From Geotrypetes seraphini (Eukaryota > Chordata > Amphibia > Gymnophiona > Dermophiidae): DNA of 64,000 nt. The translations under genes and the position numbers were made by a program. A model generated the notes under the pieces. The model was not told the DNA's origin, did no database searches, and saw nothing but the letters and a program-made list of their open reading frames with translations. The stretch lies in assembly GCF_902459505.1 (NCBI RefSeq), contig NC_047091.1, positions 152,549,455 to 152,613,454 on the forward strand, in the 5' to 3' direction. Positions 52,844 through 63,167 of this stretch are shown piece after piece (the first letter of the stretch is position 1; each line of letters opens with the position of its first letter).

Positions 52844-52961
52844 GTGCATGGGCAAGACTCAGTGCCCAAAGTCGCAGGTATGATGCTGTGTTTGAGATAC
52901 ACCCCAGGCAATATTCAATACTGTGGATAACCTGATTCATGAAGGCATCTCCAAAATTAAA
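52844..52961 (-). CDS. ATP6V0A2: ATP6V0A2 internal exon with the essential arginine helix
   Basis: The 118-bp exon runs from a ctttttag acceptor (52963-52962) to a c|gtaaga donor (52843). It encodes [20 protein letters not shown] followed by [19 protein letters not shown]. The Arg in SYLRLW corresponds to the essential proton-transfer arginine of V-ATPase a subunits (Arg735 in yeast Vph1). It starts in phase 0 and leaves one base, which fits the exon at 38489. The variant FNFG...[12 protein letters not shown] is closer to a2 than to a1 as I remember the paralogs. Confidence 0.95.
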
Positions 52962-53700
52962 CTAAAAAGAATAGAGAATGAAGAAGCATTAGGTGAGTGA
53001 CTTCTTGTTCTTTTATCACTCTTACATACTTTCATTCTAAAGTGGGAGCTTAGGTGGTGGAATAGCCAAATAACCAATTTTGAATAGGCCTTTGCCCAAA
53101 GTGGGTGGGCATCTCTCTCTCTTCACCTCCCCCAGTCTGTGCAGCAGCCTCTCTTTCCCTCCCTTCCTCCCTCCCTTCCAGCATGTGCAGCATCTCTAGG
53201 TCATCATCAGCGGATCCTAAATGCTGCTGGCAGCTGACCCGGAAGCCTTCCCTCAGTGTAGGAACTGCTGCCAGCAGCCAGTGGCAGGGAGGGCCTGAGT
53301 CCAGACTAGGCGAGTCAGGCCCGCCTTATGGCTACACCCCTGGGTCTAGGTTCCTGAAAATTGAGGAAGCACAAGGCTGAAGGTTTGCCTAGGATACCTA
53401 TACCCTTGCATTGATCTTAACCAACTTCTGTGTCTTGCCAGTGCACTCCCCCCCCCCCATTAACATATGCTTGAAGATGCACAAGTCCTCCACCCATGAA
53501 GAACAGTGTAGCAATATCGCTGTTTCAAAAGCAAGGAACTCCCAAGGGATCTTCCTATCCTCTACCTGATGGCAGGAACATGGGTGATGGGCTCCCACAG
53601 ACTTTAGAGGGAATGGTGCCACCGCCAGTTCACAGCAACCCCTACAATTAATTCTGTGCTGCTACTGTTTCCTTGAATCCTAATGGCAGGGTCTTCTCAC
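52962..53700. other. ATP6V0A2 intron
   Basis: About 53095-53345 is GC-rich and ends gcccgccttatggctacacccctg, the inverted form of a common hAT-like end (caggggtgtagccata); the matching left end is not clear. The rest is ordinary. Confidence 0.45.
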
Positions 53701-53817
53701 CTCTTTTGTCCTCTTCCTGTGTTCCTCACGTTCTGCATGGACTTCCTCCTCCAAGTCTTGGGATCCCAGCAGAGAAATCTCCTCTTCACTCTCTCTTCGA
53801 ACTAAAGTGTAACCTTT
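53701..53817 (-). CDS. ATP6V0A2: ATP6V0A2 internal exon (hydrophilic loop)
   Basis: The 117-bp exon, phase 0 at both ends, lies between a tatag acceptor (53819-53818) and gag|gtgaga (donor 53700). It encodes KGYTLVRRESEEEISLLGSQ followed by DLEEEVHAEREEHRKRTKE. The [23 protein letters not shown]-like stretch is characteristic of the a2 paralog, which decides ATP6V0A2 over the a1, a3 and a4 genes. It lies in the hydrophilic loop before the proton-path helices. Upstream exons should lie beyond the right edge, past the DIRS. Confidence 0.95.
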
Positions 53818-54259
53818 CTATACAAAGCCAAAAATTATGTTAATTGTTGTGTTCTCAAACTTCAGCCTTCCTCCCAAAAAAGGACACAAATCTCTCCCTA
53901 TTTTCAAGAGCACACTAAAATTTCACTTTTTTTCTGTCCCATCAGACCATTCCAGAAGCATAGGTTTGTTCCCTACCAGCAGATGGCAACAGAGAACAAC
54001 TAGATAGATGCCAATACACTGCATGGGGGTCCCATGAATCCTACAGTTCTCCATTTTTCTCTATGTCTAGTAGATGGGGTAGCAGGAATTCTAGACAGCT
54101 GGGAGAAGAAAAGGAAGAGTGAGGATCCTGGAGCTGTAATTGTCTGGACTATTCCTCTGTTGAACAAGGGTACTGGGGAGGGGGGGAAGCTTACAGACTG
54201 GCACTGGTTCTTACTCTTACTTCTCCCACCGCTGCATTCCCTTACAGTACAGTCTACCA
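53818..54259. other. ATP6V0A2 intron
   Basis: No repeat or exon seen. Confidence 0.4.
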
Positions 54260-54330
54260 CAGAGGTTCTTAAACCTATTCTAGGGGACCCCACAGCCAGT
54301 CGGGTTTTTAGGATATCCCTAATGAATATG
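54260..54330. mobile_element. Left half of a 'cagtggttccca'-type hAT MITE, cut by DIRS
   Basis: Reads cagaggttcttaaacct...ccagtcgggttttta...aatgaatatgca, then stops exactly where the DIRS left terminus begins. The other half is expected beyond the DIRS right end, outside the window. Confidence 0.75.
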
Positions 54331-55480
54331 CAAAACGCAAGTGTTATCCAGGAACAGCGGGCAGATATTCTCACATGTGGGCAACGTCATCCACGGAGCC
54401 CCGGTACGGACAGCTTTAAAAGTGTATTGCCACTAAGTTTTTAGAAACTTCGCAACAGCCCGCACCGTGCATGCACGGTTGCCTTCCCACCCGACACAGG
54501 CTCATGGTTCCTCAGTTCCATATGCAAGCTAACAAGCCAACCAGGGGAGGTGGGTGGGGTGTGAGGATATCTGCCTGCTGTCTCTGGATAACAAATGTTA
54601 CGGTAAGTAACTGTGCTTTATCCCAGGACAAGCAAGCAGCATATTTTCACATGTGGGACACCCTAGCTTACTGCAATGGTAGGGAGGGAGAGTTGGCCAT
54701 TAAGAAAATAAATTTTTCAAAACTGCTTGGCCTAAGTAACCATCCCATCTGGAATAAGTAGCAGCTTTACAGATTTCATCAATGGGAGTGGAACGTAAGA
54801 AAACAACTGAAGCTGCCATAGCTCGAACTTTGTGTGCTGTTACACAACCCTCGAGTTGCAGCCCAGCCTGAATATAACAAAAGGTAATATAGGCCACCAA
54901 TCATGTGGAGATAGTTTTCTTGGATACAGGCCAGCCCAACCTGTCAGGATCAAAGGAGATGAACAGTTGAGGAGATGTTCTATATGGCTTGGTCTGCTGT
55001 AAGTAATAAGCCAAAGCTCATTTATAGTGCAAAGTATGAAGAGCCGTTTCTCTAGGGTGAGAAAGAGGGTTGGGAAAAACCACTGGAAGCACAATGGATT
55101 GATTCAAGTGTAATTCTGTAACTACTTTTGGAAGAAATTTTGGATGGGTGCGAAGCACTACTTTATCATGGTGGAACACTGTAAAAGGTGGGTCTGCCAC
55201 CAGCACTTGAAGCTCGCTCATTTGATGAGCAGAAGTAATGGAGATGAGAAATACTACTTTCAAAGTGAGATATTTAAGATGAGCCAAAGACATTGGTTGA
55301 AATGGAGGCTTCATCAGTCTAGAGAGAACATCATTAAGGTCCCAAAACACTGGAGGCGGTTTGATATTGAAAAGTTCTTTCATAAATCTGGAAACAAGGA
55401 GATGAGCAGTCAAAGGTTTACCATTGACTGGCCCATGAAAAGCATTGATAGCACTAAGATGAACTCTAACTGAAGGCAAC

Positions 55481-55645
55481 TAATTGGTATGGATATTGTA
55501 ATGAATCACCTAGATCATTATAGTATTATTTCTAATTATTTAGTTATCTAATTTTGTCTCTTAATTGTAATCTTTTTAATTTTTTTAAACCACATAGAAC
55601 TTTACGGCCCTGCGGTATATAAATTGATTATTATTATTATTTTAA
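55481..55645 (+). mobile_element. L2-like 3' tail inside DIRS
   Basis: Ends ccacatagaactttacggccctgcggtatataaattgat followed by (att)n at 55629-55642. Interrupts the recombinase remnant. Confidence 0.65.
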
Positions 55646-55911
55646 GACCTGAGTTGGATAAATGTAGAAGACAATCCAATACTGAAGATACAGAGGAGGA
55701 TGAAGCATCATGATGATGAAGAATACACCCCTTAGAAAACAGTGTCCACTTCTGTTGTTAGCACTGCTGTATAGATGATTTCCGGATGCATCCAAAATGA
55801 CACAGACAGGATCAGAAAGATCAGTATCAGCTGAAGTCATCCCGAGAGGTACCAAGCTGTCAGGTGCAAGGACTGTAGATTGGGATGTAAAAGAGATCCT
55901 TTACTCTGTGT

Positions 55912-56684
55912 TAGAGAATGACACAATGGTTGTTACCCGCAACTAGCCGCGAGTAGCCGCGGGTAACCCGCCAAAATGGGAAGAGAAAATTAGTGGTCGC
56001 TGCGGGGACGGGGACAAGGCCATTCACCGCCCCGTGGAGCGGTGAATGGTCTCGTCTCCACAGTGAAGCCAGCACAGATCGCGTGGTCCAGCATCCCCAC
56101 CTGATCGCCGCATCCCACGTCCTGCCATCTCCCTCCCTCCACCTCACCTTAGGTGCTTGCCGAATACGAGTTTAATTCTTCTCCCAGCCAGCACGCTTTC
56201 AATAAGTCACGTGTGCGCAGCTGCTTTAATTGTTCAATCTCCTCTGATGCAACCGGAAACAGGAAGTTGGGTCAGAGGAGAAGATTCAACAGCTCAAGCA
56301 GCCGTGCACGTGGCTTATCGAAAGCGTGTGGCTGGGAGAAGAATTAAAGTCAGACTCGGCAGGCACCTAAGGTGAGGTGGAGGGAGGGAGATGGCAGGAC
56401 GCGGCGATCGGGCGGGAGGGTGCTTCTGAACCATGAGATCCGTGATTGTGCATGTTTCCTCACATTAGGAAGGAGGGAGTGGACAGTAGTCATGGGGACG
56501 GGGCGGGCACAGTGATCGCGGGGATGGGGTGGGGACAGTGGTTGCGGTGACGGGGCAGGGACAGTGGTCGCGGGGATGGGGCGGTAACAGGGATGGTGGT
56601 CGCAGGGACGGAGCGGTGACAGGGATGGTGGTCGCAGGGACGGGGCAGTGATGGAGACACATTTTTTCCCCGTGTCATTCTCTA
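55912..56684. mobile_element. hAT-type element, 'tagagaatgacac' family (773 bp)
   Basis: Ends tagagaatgacacaatg and inverted gtgtcattctcta; perfect 8-bp duplications ctctgtgt at 55904-55911 and 56685-56692. Long inverted arms meet near 56260. A G-rich minisatellite (ggggacggggcgg-like, about 56490-56650) makes up the right part. Inserted in DIRS. Confidence 0.9.
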
Positions 56685-57775
56685 CTCTGTGTGAGAAGAG
56701 ATGGAAAGATCTGCAGGAGTATTGGTTCTTTGACTTTAAGTTGAGCCACCGAGGGGCTATTAGGATCATGATGGCTAATTCTCTCTTGAGCTTGACTAGC
56801 GTCTTGAGAATGAGAAGAATTGGTGGAAACGCATACAGAAATTTGTGTGTCCACTCCAGGAGAAAAGCATCCACCTTTAGACATTGTGGAGAGTACTGTC
56901 TGGAACAGAACAGAGGCAGCTTGTATTGTTGATGTGTTTTGGGCATTGTATCAAAGAGTCATGTTACAACTGTTTTTGCTGTACTTGTTTTTTTCTGCTT
57001 TTTCACTAAAATAAAAATAAAACATTTAAAAAAGAATAGAATAGAGGCAGCTTGTGATTTTGAGGGGACACAAACAGGTCTATCTGAGGAGTCCCCCAAA
57101 AAGAGAATAGACGTAAGGCCGAGGAGTTGAGTGTCCACTCGTGTGGTCGGAGAAATCTGCTGAGTTTGTCGGCAAGAGAATTCTTCTCTCCTTGAATATA
57201 GACTACTTTGAGGAATATGTTGTGAGCAATAGCCCAGTTCCAAATCTTCTCAGCCTCTTAAGAATGAGAACCTGTTCCTCCTTGTTATTGAAATACATGG
57301 TCACTTGGTTGTTCATGCATATTAGCAGGACTTGATTAGATAAGAGGTGCTGAAAACTTTTATGAGCATTGCAAATGGCCCTGAGTTCCAAGAGATTGAT
57401 GTGGCATTGCTGCACTTGAGCAGACCAGTGACCCTGTGTGCGAAGCCCATTCAGATGAGTTCACCAAGCATATTTGGATGAGTCTGTTGTCAGAACTTTC
57501 TGATGTGGAGGGGTTTGAAACAACAGCCCTTTGGAAAGATTTGAAGAATTCATCCACTACTGTAGAGACTGACGAAGTGAAGATGTAACTGTAATCTCTT
57601 ATGAGAGTGGATCGAAGGCTTGAGACCATTGAGATGCCAGTGACCACCGAGGTGTCCTGAGATGGAGTCTCGCAAAGGGGATTACATGGACTGTGGATGC
57701 CATGTGACACAATAGAACTATCATGCATTTGGCTGAGATGAACAGAAGATGATAAGTCCAGTTGCAAAGTTGAAT

Positions 57776-57791
57776 TAAATTGTTTTGTCTT
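57776..57791. repeat. L1 target-site duplication, left copy
   Basis: Sixteen bases identical to 63168-63183; the first T of the right copy could alternatively belong to the L1 tail, giving 15. Confidence 0.9.
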
Positions 57792-57927
57792 GAGGGTCAC
57801 GTGACGCTATGAGCCGCTGAGGACGTGCTCCGCATCGGCTCCGGGCCCCGATCCTCTCTCCTGAGCGCCAACTTTTTCAATTTTAATCCTGGCCGGCTCT
57901 GTTAGCTCAGCGCAGCGACGGGCACGT

Positions 57928-58794
57928 ATGGACAAATACCTGACCCGATCGCAAGAAGCGGCACGATCCACAGAGGCGCGGGCTAGCATGCCGAAACAAA
58001 ACTCGGGCACACACAAAATGGCGGCCGCCTCGAGCACGGCGGTATCCGAGTTCACGGACGCGGCGCTGGCGGACATAAAATCGGCGGTGGCTCAAGTGTT
58101 GGGCCCGCAACTGGAGGTGCTAACCAATACTATGGCTCGCCTTGAACAGCTGCTCACGGACACAGCGGCGCGCACGACAGAATTGGAGCAGAGGGTCTCC
58201 ACAACAGAGGACACTGTGAATTCTCACGAGCTGGATATAGCTGCATTACAGGAAACTGTGCACAGGCAAGCCGAAAAGATTGACGATCTGGAAAATAGGT
58301 CGCGTCGCAGCAACCTTCGCTTTATGGGTGTTCCGGAATCAATCCCTGATGCTCGATTACCGGCAGAATTGGAGCATTGGCTTGAAACAGAATTTCCGGA
58401 TGCCATGAGCTCCAGCTCCCTCTGCTTAGAACGGGCCCATAGAATGGGAGCGAGACCCGCGCATGATGCCAGGCCACGAGTGGTGATAGCAAAATTTCTG
58501 AACTATCAACATAAGGCAGCCATTCTACGCCAGTACCGGGCAAGAATGGATTCTCCAACACTCCATGGGTCAACTATCAGAATCAGCCAGGATTACTCGA
58601 TGGCCCTCACAGACAAGAGAAAAGAATTTTATCCTCTCTGCAAGCGTTTGGTGGCACTCAAGCAGCGATTTCTGTTTGTCTACCCAACTCTGTTGAAAAT
58701 ACACCATGAGGGTGCTTGGCACCTATTCTCACAAGCGTCTGAGGCAGCTGAATTCATCAACACTCGCCTTAAGTCTTTGGGGGACCCTCCTTGA
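57928..58794 (+). CDS. L1 ORF1p, coiled-coil RNA-binding protein
   Basis: Open frame of 288 codons. Residues about 35-120 form a coiled coil with leucine heptads (LGPQLEVLTNTMARLEQLL...TTELEQRV...ALQETVHRQAEKIDDLENR), which trimerises ORF1p. Then comes the RRM-like domain (RRSNLRFMGVPESIPD...) and the C-terminal domain with VVIAKFLNYQHKAAILRQY and the basic RISQDYSMALTDKRKEF. The protein coats L1 RNA and acts as a chaperone during target-primed reverse transcription. It is slightly shorter than mammalian ORF1p. The start at 57928 is the first ATG of the frame in view, with the domain complete. Confidence 0.9.
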   Translation: MDKYLTRSQEAARSTEARASMPKQNSGTHKMAAASSTAVSEFTDAALADIKSAVAQVLGPQLEVLTNTMARLEQLLTDTAARTTELEQRVSTTEDTVNSHELDIAALQETVHRQAEKIDDLENRSRRSNLRFMGVPESIPDARLPAELEHWLETEFPDAMSSSSLCLERAHRMGARPAHDARPRVVIAKFLNYQHKAAILRQYRARMDSPTLHGSTIRISQDYSMALTDKRKEFYPLCKRLVALKQRFLFVYPTLLKIHHEGAWHLFSQASEAAEFINTRLKSLGDPP

Positions 58795-59197
58795 GTATCC
58801 CTGGGTCAATCAATCTTCACTTCTGGCTGGGATGGACATTTCACTGTTTATGGTTCAAAGCTCAAAGAACACTTCAGATTAATGTTCATTGAGGGGATTG
58901 GGGCCCCGTTTGGTGTCCTACGGGCCTCTGGCATATTCCGGACGGGATATGTTTAGTAAGGTATCTGGGATTGTTCAGGTAGGGATTGGGGATAGGGGGG
59001 GGGGGAATGGGAACAGCCTATGGAGCTACAAATTGTTATAGCAAAGTTTTTCATTTGGGTTTGTTTTGCTAATTTCATGCTGTATTATTGTTTGTTTTTT
59101 CTGCGTACTGCCTGGCATTGTGTTATCCACGCTCGGGTAAGGCTGGGAGCCTGGGCGTGGTTTTGGAATGTATATTTCTATGTAAATGGTTTTTTGA
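58795..59197 (+). other. L1 inter-ORF spacer with G-rich tract
   Basis: A 403-base spacer between ORF1 stop and the ORF2 frame, unusually long for an L1. It carries a G-rich stretch (agggattggggataggggggg..., about 58981-59005) and a T-rich part. No coding feature. Confidence 0.6.
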
Positions 59198-62100
59198 GGG
59201 ATCCTGGGTGACAGCGCACTTCGAATAGTCTCCTGGAATGTTTCCGGAATATCATCACCAGTGAAAAGATCAAAAATTTTACAGCAATTGAAACATCACC
59301 GTGCAGATTTGGCCTGTTTGCAGGAGACTAAATTGACTGCCGCTGAATCAGAGAAATTGAGGAGAGGCTGGGTGGGCTCAGTCTACTACGCCTCCTCTTC
59401 GGGTAAACGTGCTGGAGTGTGTTTACTGATCCGTAAGGGTTTGAAGTGCGCTGTCACCTCCTGCCATGCAGATACACAGGGTAGGACTCTACTACTACAC
59501 ATTTCACTACAGGGAACAGAATTTAGACTGTTGATCACGTATGGGCCCAATGTCTATTCGCAATCCTATCTTACCTCATTAATTTCTCTGGGACTCCAAG
59601 ATACTTCCATTCCCTTATTGGTAGTGGGGGATTTTAATCAAGTAATGGATGCTACGGTAGACCGTTCGGGTCACTCCACTTCTACCTCGACAGCTAATAC
59701 TAAGGGGTTACCCTTCCTTTGCAAGTCCCTGGGCCTAGTAGATTCCTGGCGCTTGCTGCACCCATTTGAGCGGGACTATACACACCAATCTAGGGCACAT
59801 GGGACTTTTTCCCGTTTAGACTATATCTTCATATCTGAATCTCTCTTCTCTCGGGTAACTGAGGCCACCATTGGGCCGTTGGCGATATCTGATCATTGTC
59901 CTGTTTGGCTAGATGTGTCCTGGGGATTGCCTCCTTCGGGTAGCCGTCGTTGGCGATTTCCTTCCTACTTAAAGGATGATCCCTCTTTTCTGACATGCTT
60001 GGGTTCTTGTTGGGAGGAGTTCCTGATAACTAATGGACAACATCAATCCACTCCAGATCTCTTTTGGGACAAAGCCGTGCTCAGAGGAGCTATAATTTCC
60101 TTTGTCGCTGCTCGTCGCAAACGTATTTCCCACGGCATTATTAGATTGGAAAATCAATATACTCGCCTGAAAGCACGTTATATTCTTCATCCCACTCGGC
60201 TACTGGGTGAGGAGATGCACTCAGCACAAGTAGCGTTAAATGCTTTATTGCATGATCGGGCAAAGCGCTCCCTCTTTTATAGGAAGTATAAGTTCCATCG
60301 TTTCGGAAACAGAACAGGTAAATTATTAGCCACATTGACCAAAAATTGGCAGGACGACCGTTATATTCCTCGAATTAAATTGGGCCCCAATACTTACTGT
60401 ACTAAACCGGCAGACATTGCAGAGACATTTTACCAACATTTCTCTAACTTTTACAAAAGTCCTGGTGCTTATGTAGGCCCTGATGTTTGTGATTTTTTGG
60501 AAGATGCGGGCATGCCAAAGTTCACGGACCTGCAGAGATCGGTATTAAATAGACCTATTCAGGGAACGGAGATCCAGACAGCGATTAAAAATTTACGATC
60601 TGGTACAGCTCCGGGCCCTGACGGGTTTTCTACTGAATTTTACAAAGCCATGTCACTGCAGGTGTGCGAACCTCTTCTCCGCTATTATGTGGCGGCATTG
60701 GAGAAAGGGACTTTTCCATCTCATATTAATACCGCCACCATTACACTACTCCATAAACCGGGCAAATCAAAAGAAGAGGTCGACTCTTTTCGTCCCATAT
60801 CCCTTCTTAATGTTGACATAAAAATTCTAGCTCGCTTACTGGCTAACCGATTGGCTCCCATCCTGCCACGTGTAATTTCGCATGCGCAGGCGGGATTTGT
60901 CCGGGGTCGGCATTCTGTGGTAAATGTCCGGAGAGTATTATTGGCAATGTCTAGAGCGCAAGCGACATCTACACCAGGAATTCTGGTCAGTTTAGATGCG
61001 GCAAAGGCATTTGACCAAGTTAACTGGAATTATCTCTTTGGGGTGTTGTCCTATATGGGGGTGGAAGGCTGGTTTTGGTCAGCTTTGAGGGTGTTATACA
61101 CGGATTCAACTGCTTCCCTATTAGTGAATGGTATCCTGACACGGACTTTTACTGTAGGCCGGGGAACTCGTCAGGGTTGCCCTTTGTCCCCTCTACTTTT
61201 CTTGATTTATTTAGAACCACTATTACGTACAATACAGAGGGATGATATTATGGTGGGATTGTCGGAAGGGAACTCCCAACTAAGAGTGCTGGCGTTTGCG
61301 GACGATATTTTGCTAACACTGGCTCAACCGCACCGTTCCTTGACACGCGCATTAGAGATATTGGATGAATTCCATTTATATTCTGGACTGACATTGAATA
61401 AGCAGAAATCTATGGTACTCCCGTTACAACCTATAATTAGGGACACTTGGCCGGAACCTTTTCCACTCGTATGGGCAACTTCATCCATTAGGTATCTGGG
61501 GGTCCTCATTCCCGAGAATTTAGCCACTATTTATTCCATGAATGTGTTGCCTTTACTTTCTCGAACTGAACGGCGTCTGCAGGCATGGCGAGCGTATCCA
61601 TTGACATTAATGGGTAGGATTGCTTTATATAATATGATGGTGATCCCACAATGGCTTTATATTCTACAAACATTACCTCTACTAATATCGCACGCCCACC
61701 TCAGACAACATCATAGATCAGTATCACGATTTCTTTGGGGGGGTAGGAGGTCACGGATCCCTTTACATACCTTATCATTACCAACCGCCCAAGGGGGTCT
61801 GGGTCTCTTGCATATAGGTAGATTTAATGAGGCATGTCAACTCCGACATTTAAATGACTGGTTTTGTAGTACGTCACATTTTACAGCTACCGAGGTGGAA
61901 TGTTCAGCGTTTACTCCCTACCACTTTAGTTACTTATTGCATGTTGGTTGCTTACCTACAAGGGAGGTGACTTACGGGGACTTGTTTTTGTTCCCATTGA
62001 GAAAACTTTGGAGGTCTCTCTGCCGGCGACTGGCTGTTCGTTATGATGTGACCCCGTGTCTTCCGGTCGCCGGCAATGGAGCCTTTGCCCCAGGTATGCC

Positions 62101-63004
62101 CTTGACTGCTAGCATTTGGTGGAAGGGGAGGGGAATGTATTATTTGTGGAATGTGTTGCAATCCAATGGGTCTCTCCAATCTTTTCAATCTTTATGTGAT
62201 TCTTCTATGCTGGAGCCTGGTGATTGGTTCTCTTATAACCAACTACATCATTATGTCAGCACATTGCCCAAATCAGACTTGAAAAAGGAAGTTCAAGAAA
62301 AACTGTCCGAAGCCCTTTGTTTGACGGCACAAGAACCTATACCATTACGTTTTCATCACCACTTTTTACAAGACCTAGCCGGTGACCTGGATTATGCTTC
62401 TTTGGCTAGTCAATGGACTCAGGACTTACATATTACTGTTACACAAGAGGTACTTAAACAAAGTTTTTCATTGGGAATGAGACTGTTGGTATCTCCTGCT
62501 GAAAAAGAACGCTACTACAAGTTCCTGGCCCGGGCATACTTTGCCCCAGTTCGGGCTTATCGGGCGCAGGTGAGTGCTACCGACTGCTGTCCGAGATGCG
62601 CGACCCCGAGGGCCTCCCTAGGTCATATGTTTTGGCTATGTCCGGGAATTCAGGCATATTGGAAGAGACTTTGTCTACATGTTCAATCCATTTGGAACTG
62701 TACTTGGTCGCCCACAAACACTTTTCTTTTCACGTTGAAACTTACTCTAATGCCCAAACGTCCAGGAGCGGCAGCATTTGTTCAAAAGACAATATTCATG
62801 GGCATTAAAACTATTCTTCAGTGCTGGTTGTCATCGCACACCCCAACATTAGCACATTGGCGTGCCCAGATGATCCAACTGGCGGGTTATGAACGACTGG
62901 CCATTACTGATATTAACTCTAAATTAGGAGCATCATACTTACGTTGTTGGCTGCCTTTTTGCGATACTCTGACACCAGTAGTACGCAGTAGACTGCTTAA
63001 TTGA
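59198..63004 (+). CDS. L1 ORF2p, endonuclease-reverse transcriptase
   Basis: The open frame runs from just after a stop at 59195-59197 to tga at 63002-63004, about 1268 codons. Endonuclease blocks: LRIVSWNVSGISSP, LACLQETKLT, LITYGPN, LLVVGDFNQV, RLDYIFIS and ISDHCPVWLDV. RT blocks: APGPDGFSTEFYKAM, FRPISLLNVDIKILARLL, ILVSLDAAKAFDQVNW, GTRQGCPLSPLLFLIY and the catalytic LAFADDILL. The C-terminus has CCPRCATPRASLGHMFWLCPG, the Cys-rich domain. All catalytic residues I can check are present. There is no ATG in frame before the WNVSG block; the earliest candidates are a CTG at 59204 and the GTG at 59261, the latter already inside the endonuclease domain. Non-AUG start or re-initiation after ORF1 is therefore inferred. 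Confidence 0.9.
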   Translation, partial: GILGDSALRIVSWNVSGISSPVKRSKILQQLKHHRADLACLQETKLTAAESEKLRRGWVGSVYYASSSGKRAGVCLLIRKGLKCAVTSCHADTQGRTLLLHISLQGTEFRLLITYGPNVYSQSYLTSLISLGLQDTSIPLLVVGDFNQVMDATVDRSGHSTSTSTANTKGLPFLCKSLGLVDSWRLLHPFERDYTHQSRAHGTFSRLDYIFISESLFSRVTEATIGPLAISDHCPVWLDVSWGLPPSGSRRWRFPSYLKDDPSFLTCLGSCWEEFLITNGQHQSTPDLFWDKAVLRGAIISFVAARRKRISHGIIRLENQYTRLKARYILHPTRLLGEEMHSAQVALNALLHDRAKRSLFYRKYKFHRFGNRTGKLLATLTKNWQDDRYIPRIKLGPNTYCTKPADIAETFYQHFSNFYKSPGAYVGPDVCDFLEDAGMPKFTDLQRSVLNRPIQGTEIQTAIKNLRSGTAPGPDGFSTEFYKAMSLQVCEPLLRYYVAALEKGTFPSHINTATITLLHKPGKSKEEVDSFRPISLLNVDIKILARLLANRLAPILPRVISHAQAGFVRGRHSVVNVRRVLLAMSRAQATSTPGILVSLDAAKAFDQVNWNYLFGVLSYMGVEGWFWSALRVLYTDSTASLLVNGILTRTFTVGRGTRQGCPLSPLLFLIYLEPLLRTIQRDDIMVGLSEGNSQLRVLAFADDILLTLAQPHRSLTRALEILDEFHLYSGLTLNKQKSMVLPLQPIIRDTWPEPFPLVWATSSIRYLGVLIPENLATIYSMNVLPLLSRTERRLQAWRAYPLTLMGRIALYNMMVIPQWLYILQTLPLLISHAHLRQHHRSVSRFLWGGRRSRIPLHTLSLPTAQGGLGLLHIGRFNEACQLRHLNDWFCSTSHFTATEVECSAFTPYHFSYLLHVGCLPTREVTYGDLFLFPLRKLWRSLCRRLAVRYDVTPCLPVAGNGAFAPGMPLTASIWWKGRGMYYLWNVLQSNGSLQSFQSLCDSSMLEPGDWFSYNQLHHYVSTLPKSDLKKEVQEKLSEALCLTAQEPIPLRFHHHFLQDLAGDLDYASLASQWTQDLHITVTQEVLKQSFSLGMRLLVSPAEKERYYKFLARAYFAPVRAYRAQVSATDCCPRCATPRASLGHMFWLCPGIQAYWKRLCLHVQSIWNCTWSPTNTFLFTLKLTLMPKRPGAAAFVQKTIFMGIKTILQCWLSSHTPTLAHWRAQMIQLAGYERLAITDINSKLGASYLRCWLPFCDTLTPVVRSRLLN

Positions 63005-63167
63005 TGTGTTACTCTGGCTGTTCCCATGGGTGGGAGTGGGTGGGTGGGTGGGTGGGAGGATGGCTCATTGGGGGGTTGACTTACTGGTACTGGAAGTCTC
63101 GTTTGACTGTGTTGCTGGATTATTTGTTCTGATATTGTTATTTCATAAAATAAAAAAGATTTAACTA
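63005..63167 (+). other. L1 3' UTR with G-quadruplex-like tract
   Basis: At 63028-63057 seven GGG runs are separated by one or two bases (tgggagtgggtgggtggg...). A cataaaataaaa signal lies near the end. Confidence 0.75.

Larger units (their letters stand above)
57792..63167 (+). mobile_element. Young full-length L1-clade LINE (5.38 kb)
   Basis: A perfect 16-bp direct repeat, taaattgttttgtctt, flanks the element at 57776-57791 and 63168-63183. It contains a 136-bp 5' UTR, ORF1, a 400-bp spacer, an uninterrupted ORF2 and a 163-bp 3' UTR. No long poly(A) follows; the end reads cataaaataaaaaagatttaac. The perfect duplication and open frames argue for a very recent insertion into the older DIRS. 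A Tx1-like position within the L1 superfamily cannot be excluded, but the insertion site is not a known Tx1 target. Confidence 0.9.

Noticed and set aside
53105-53380. 91-codon serine/proline-rich frame near an ATP6V0A2 exon
   Set aside because: No splice fit, low-complexity, and it ends in a hAT-like terminal sequence.
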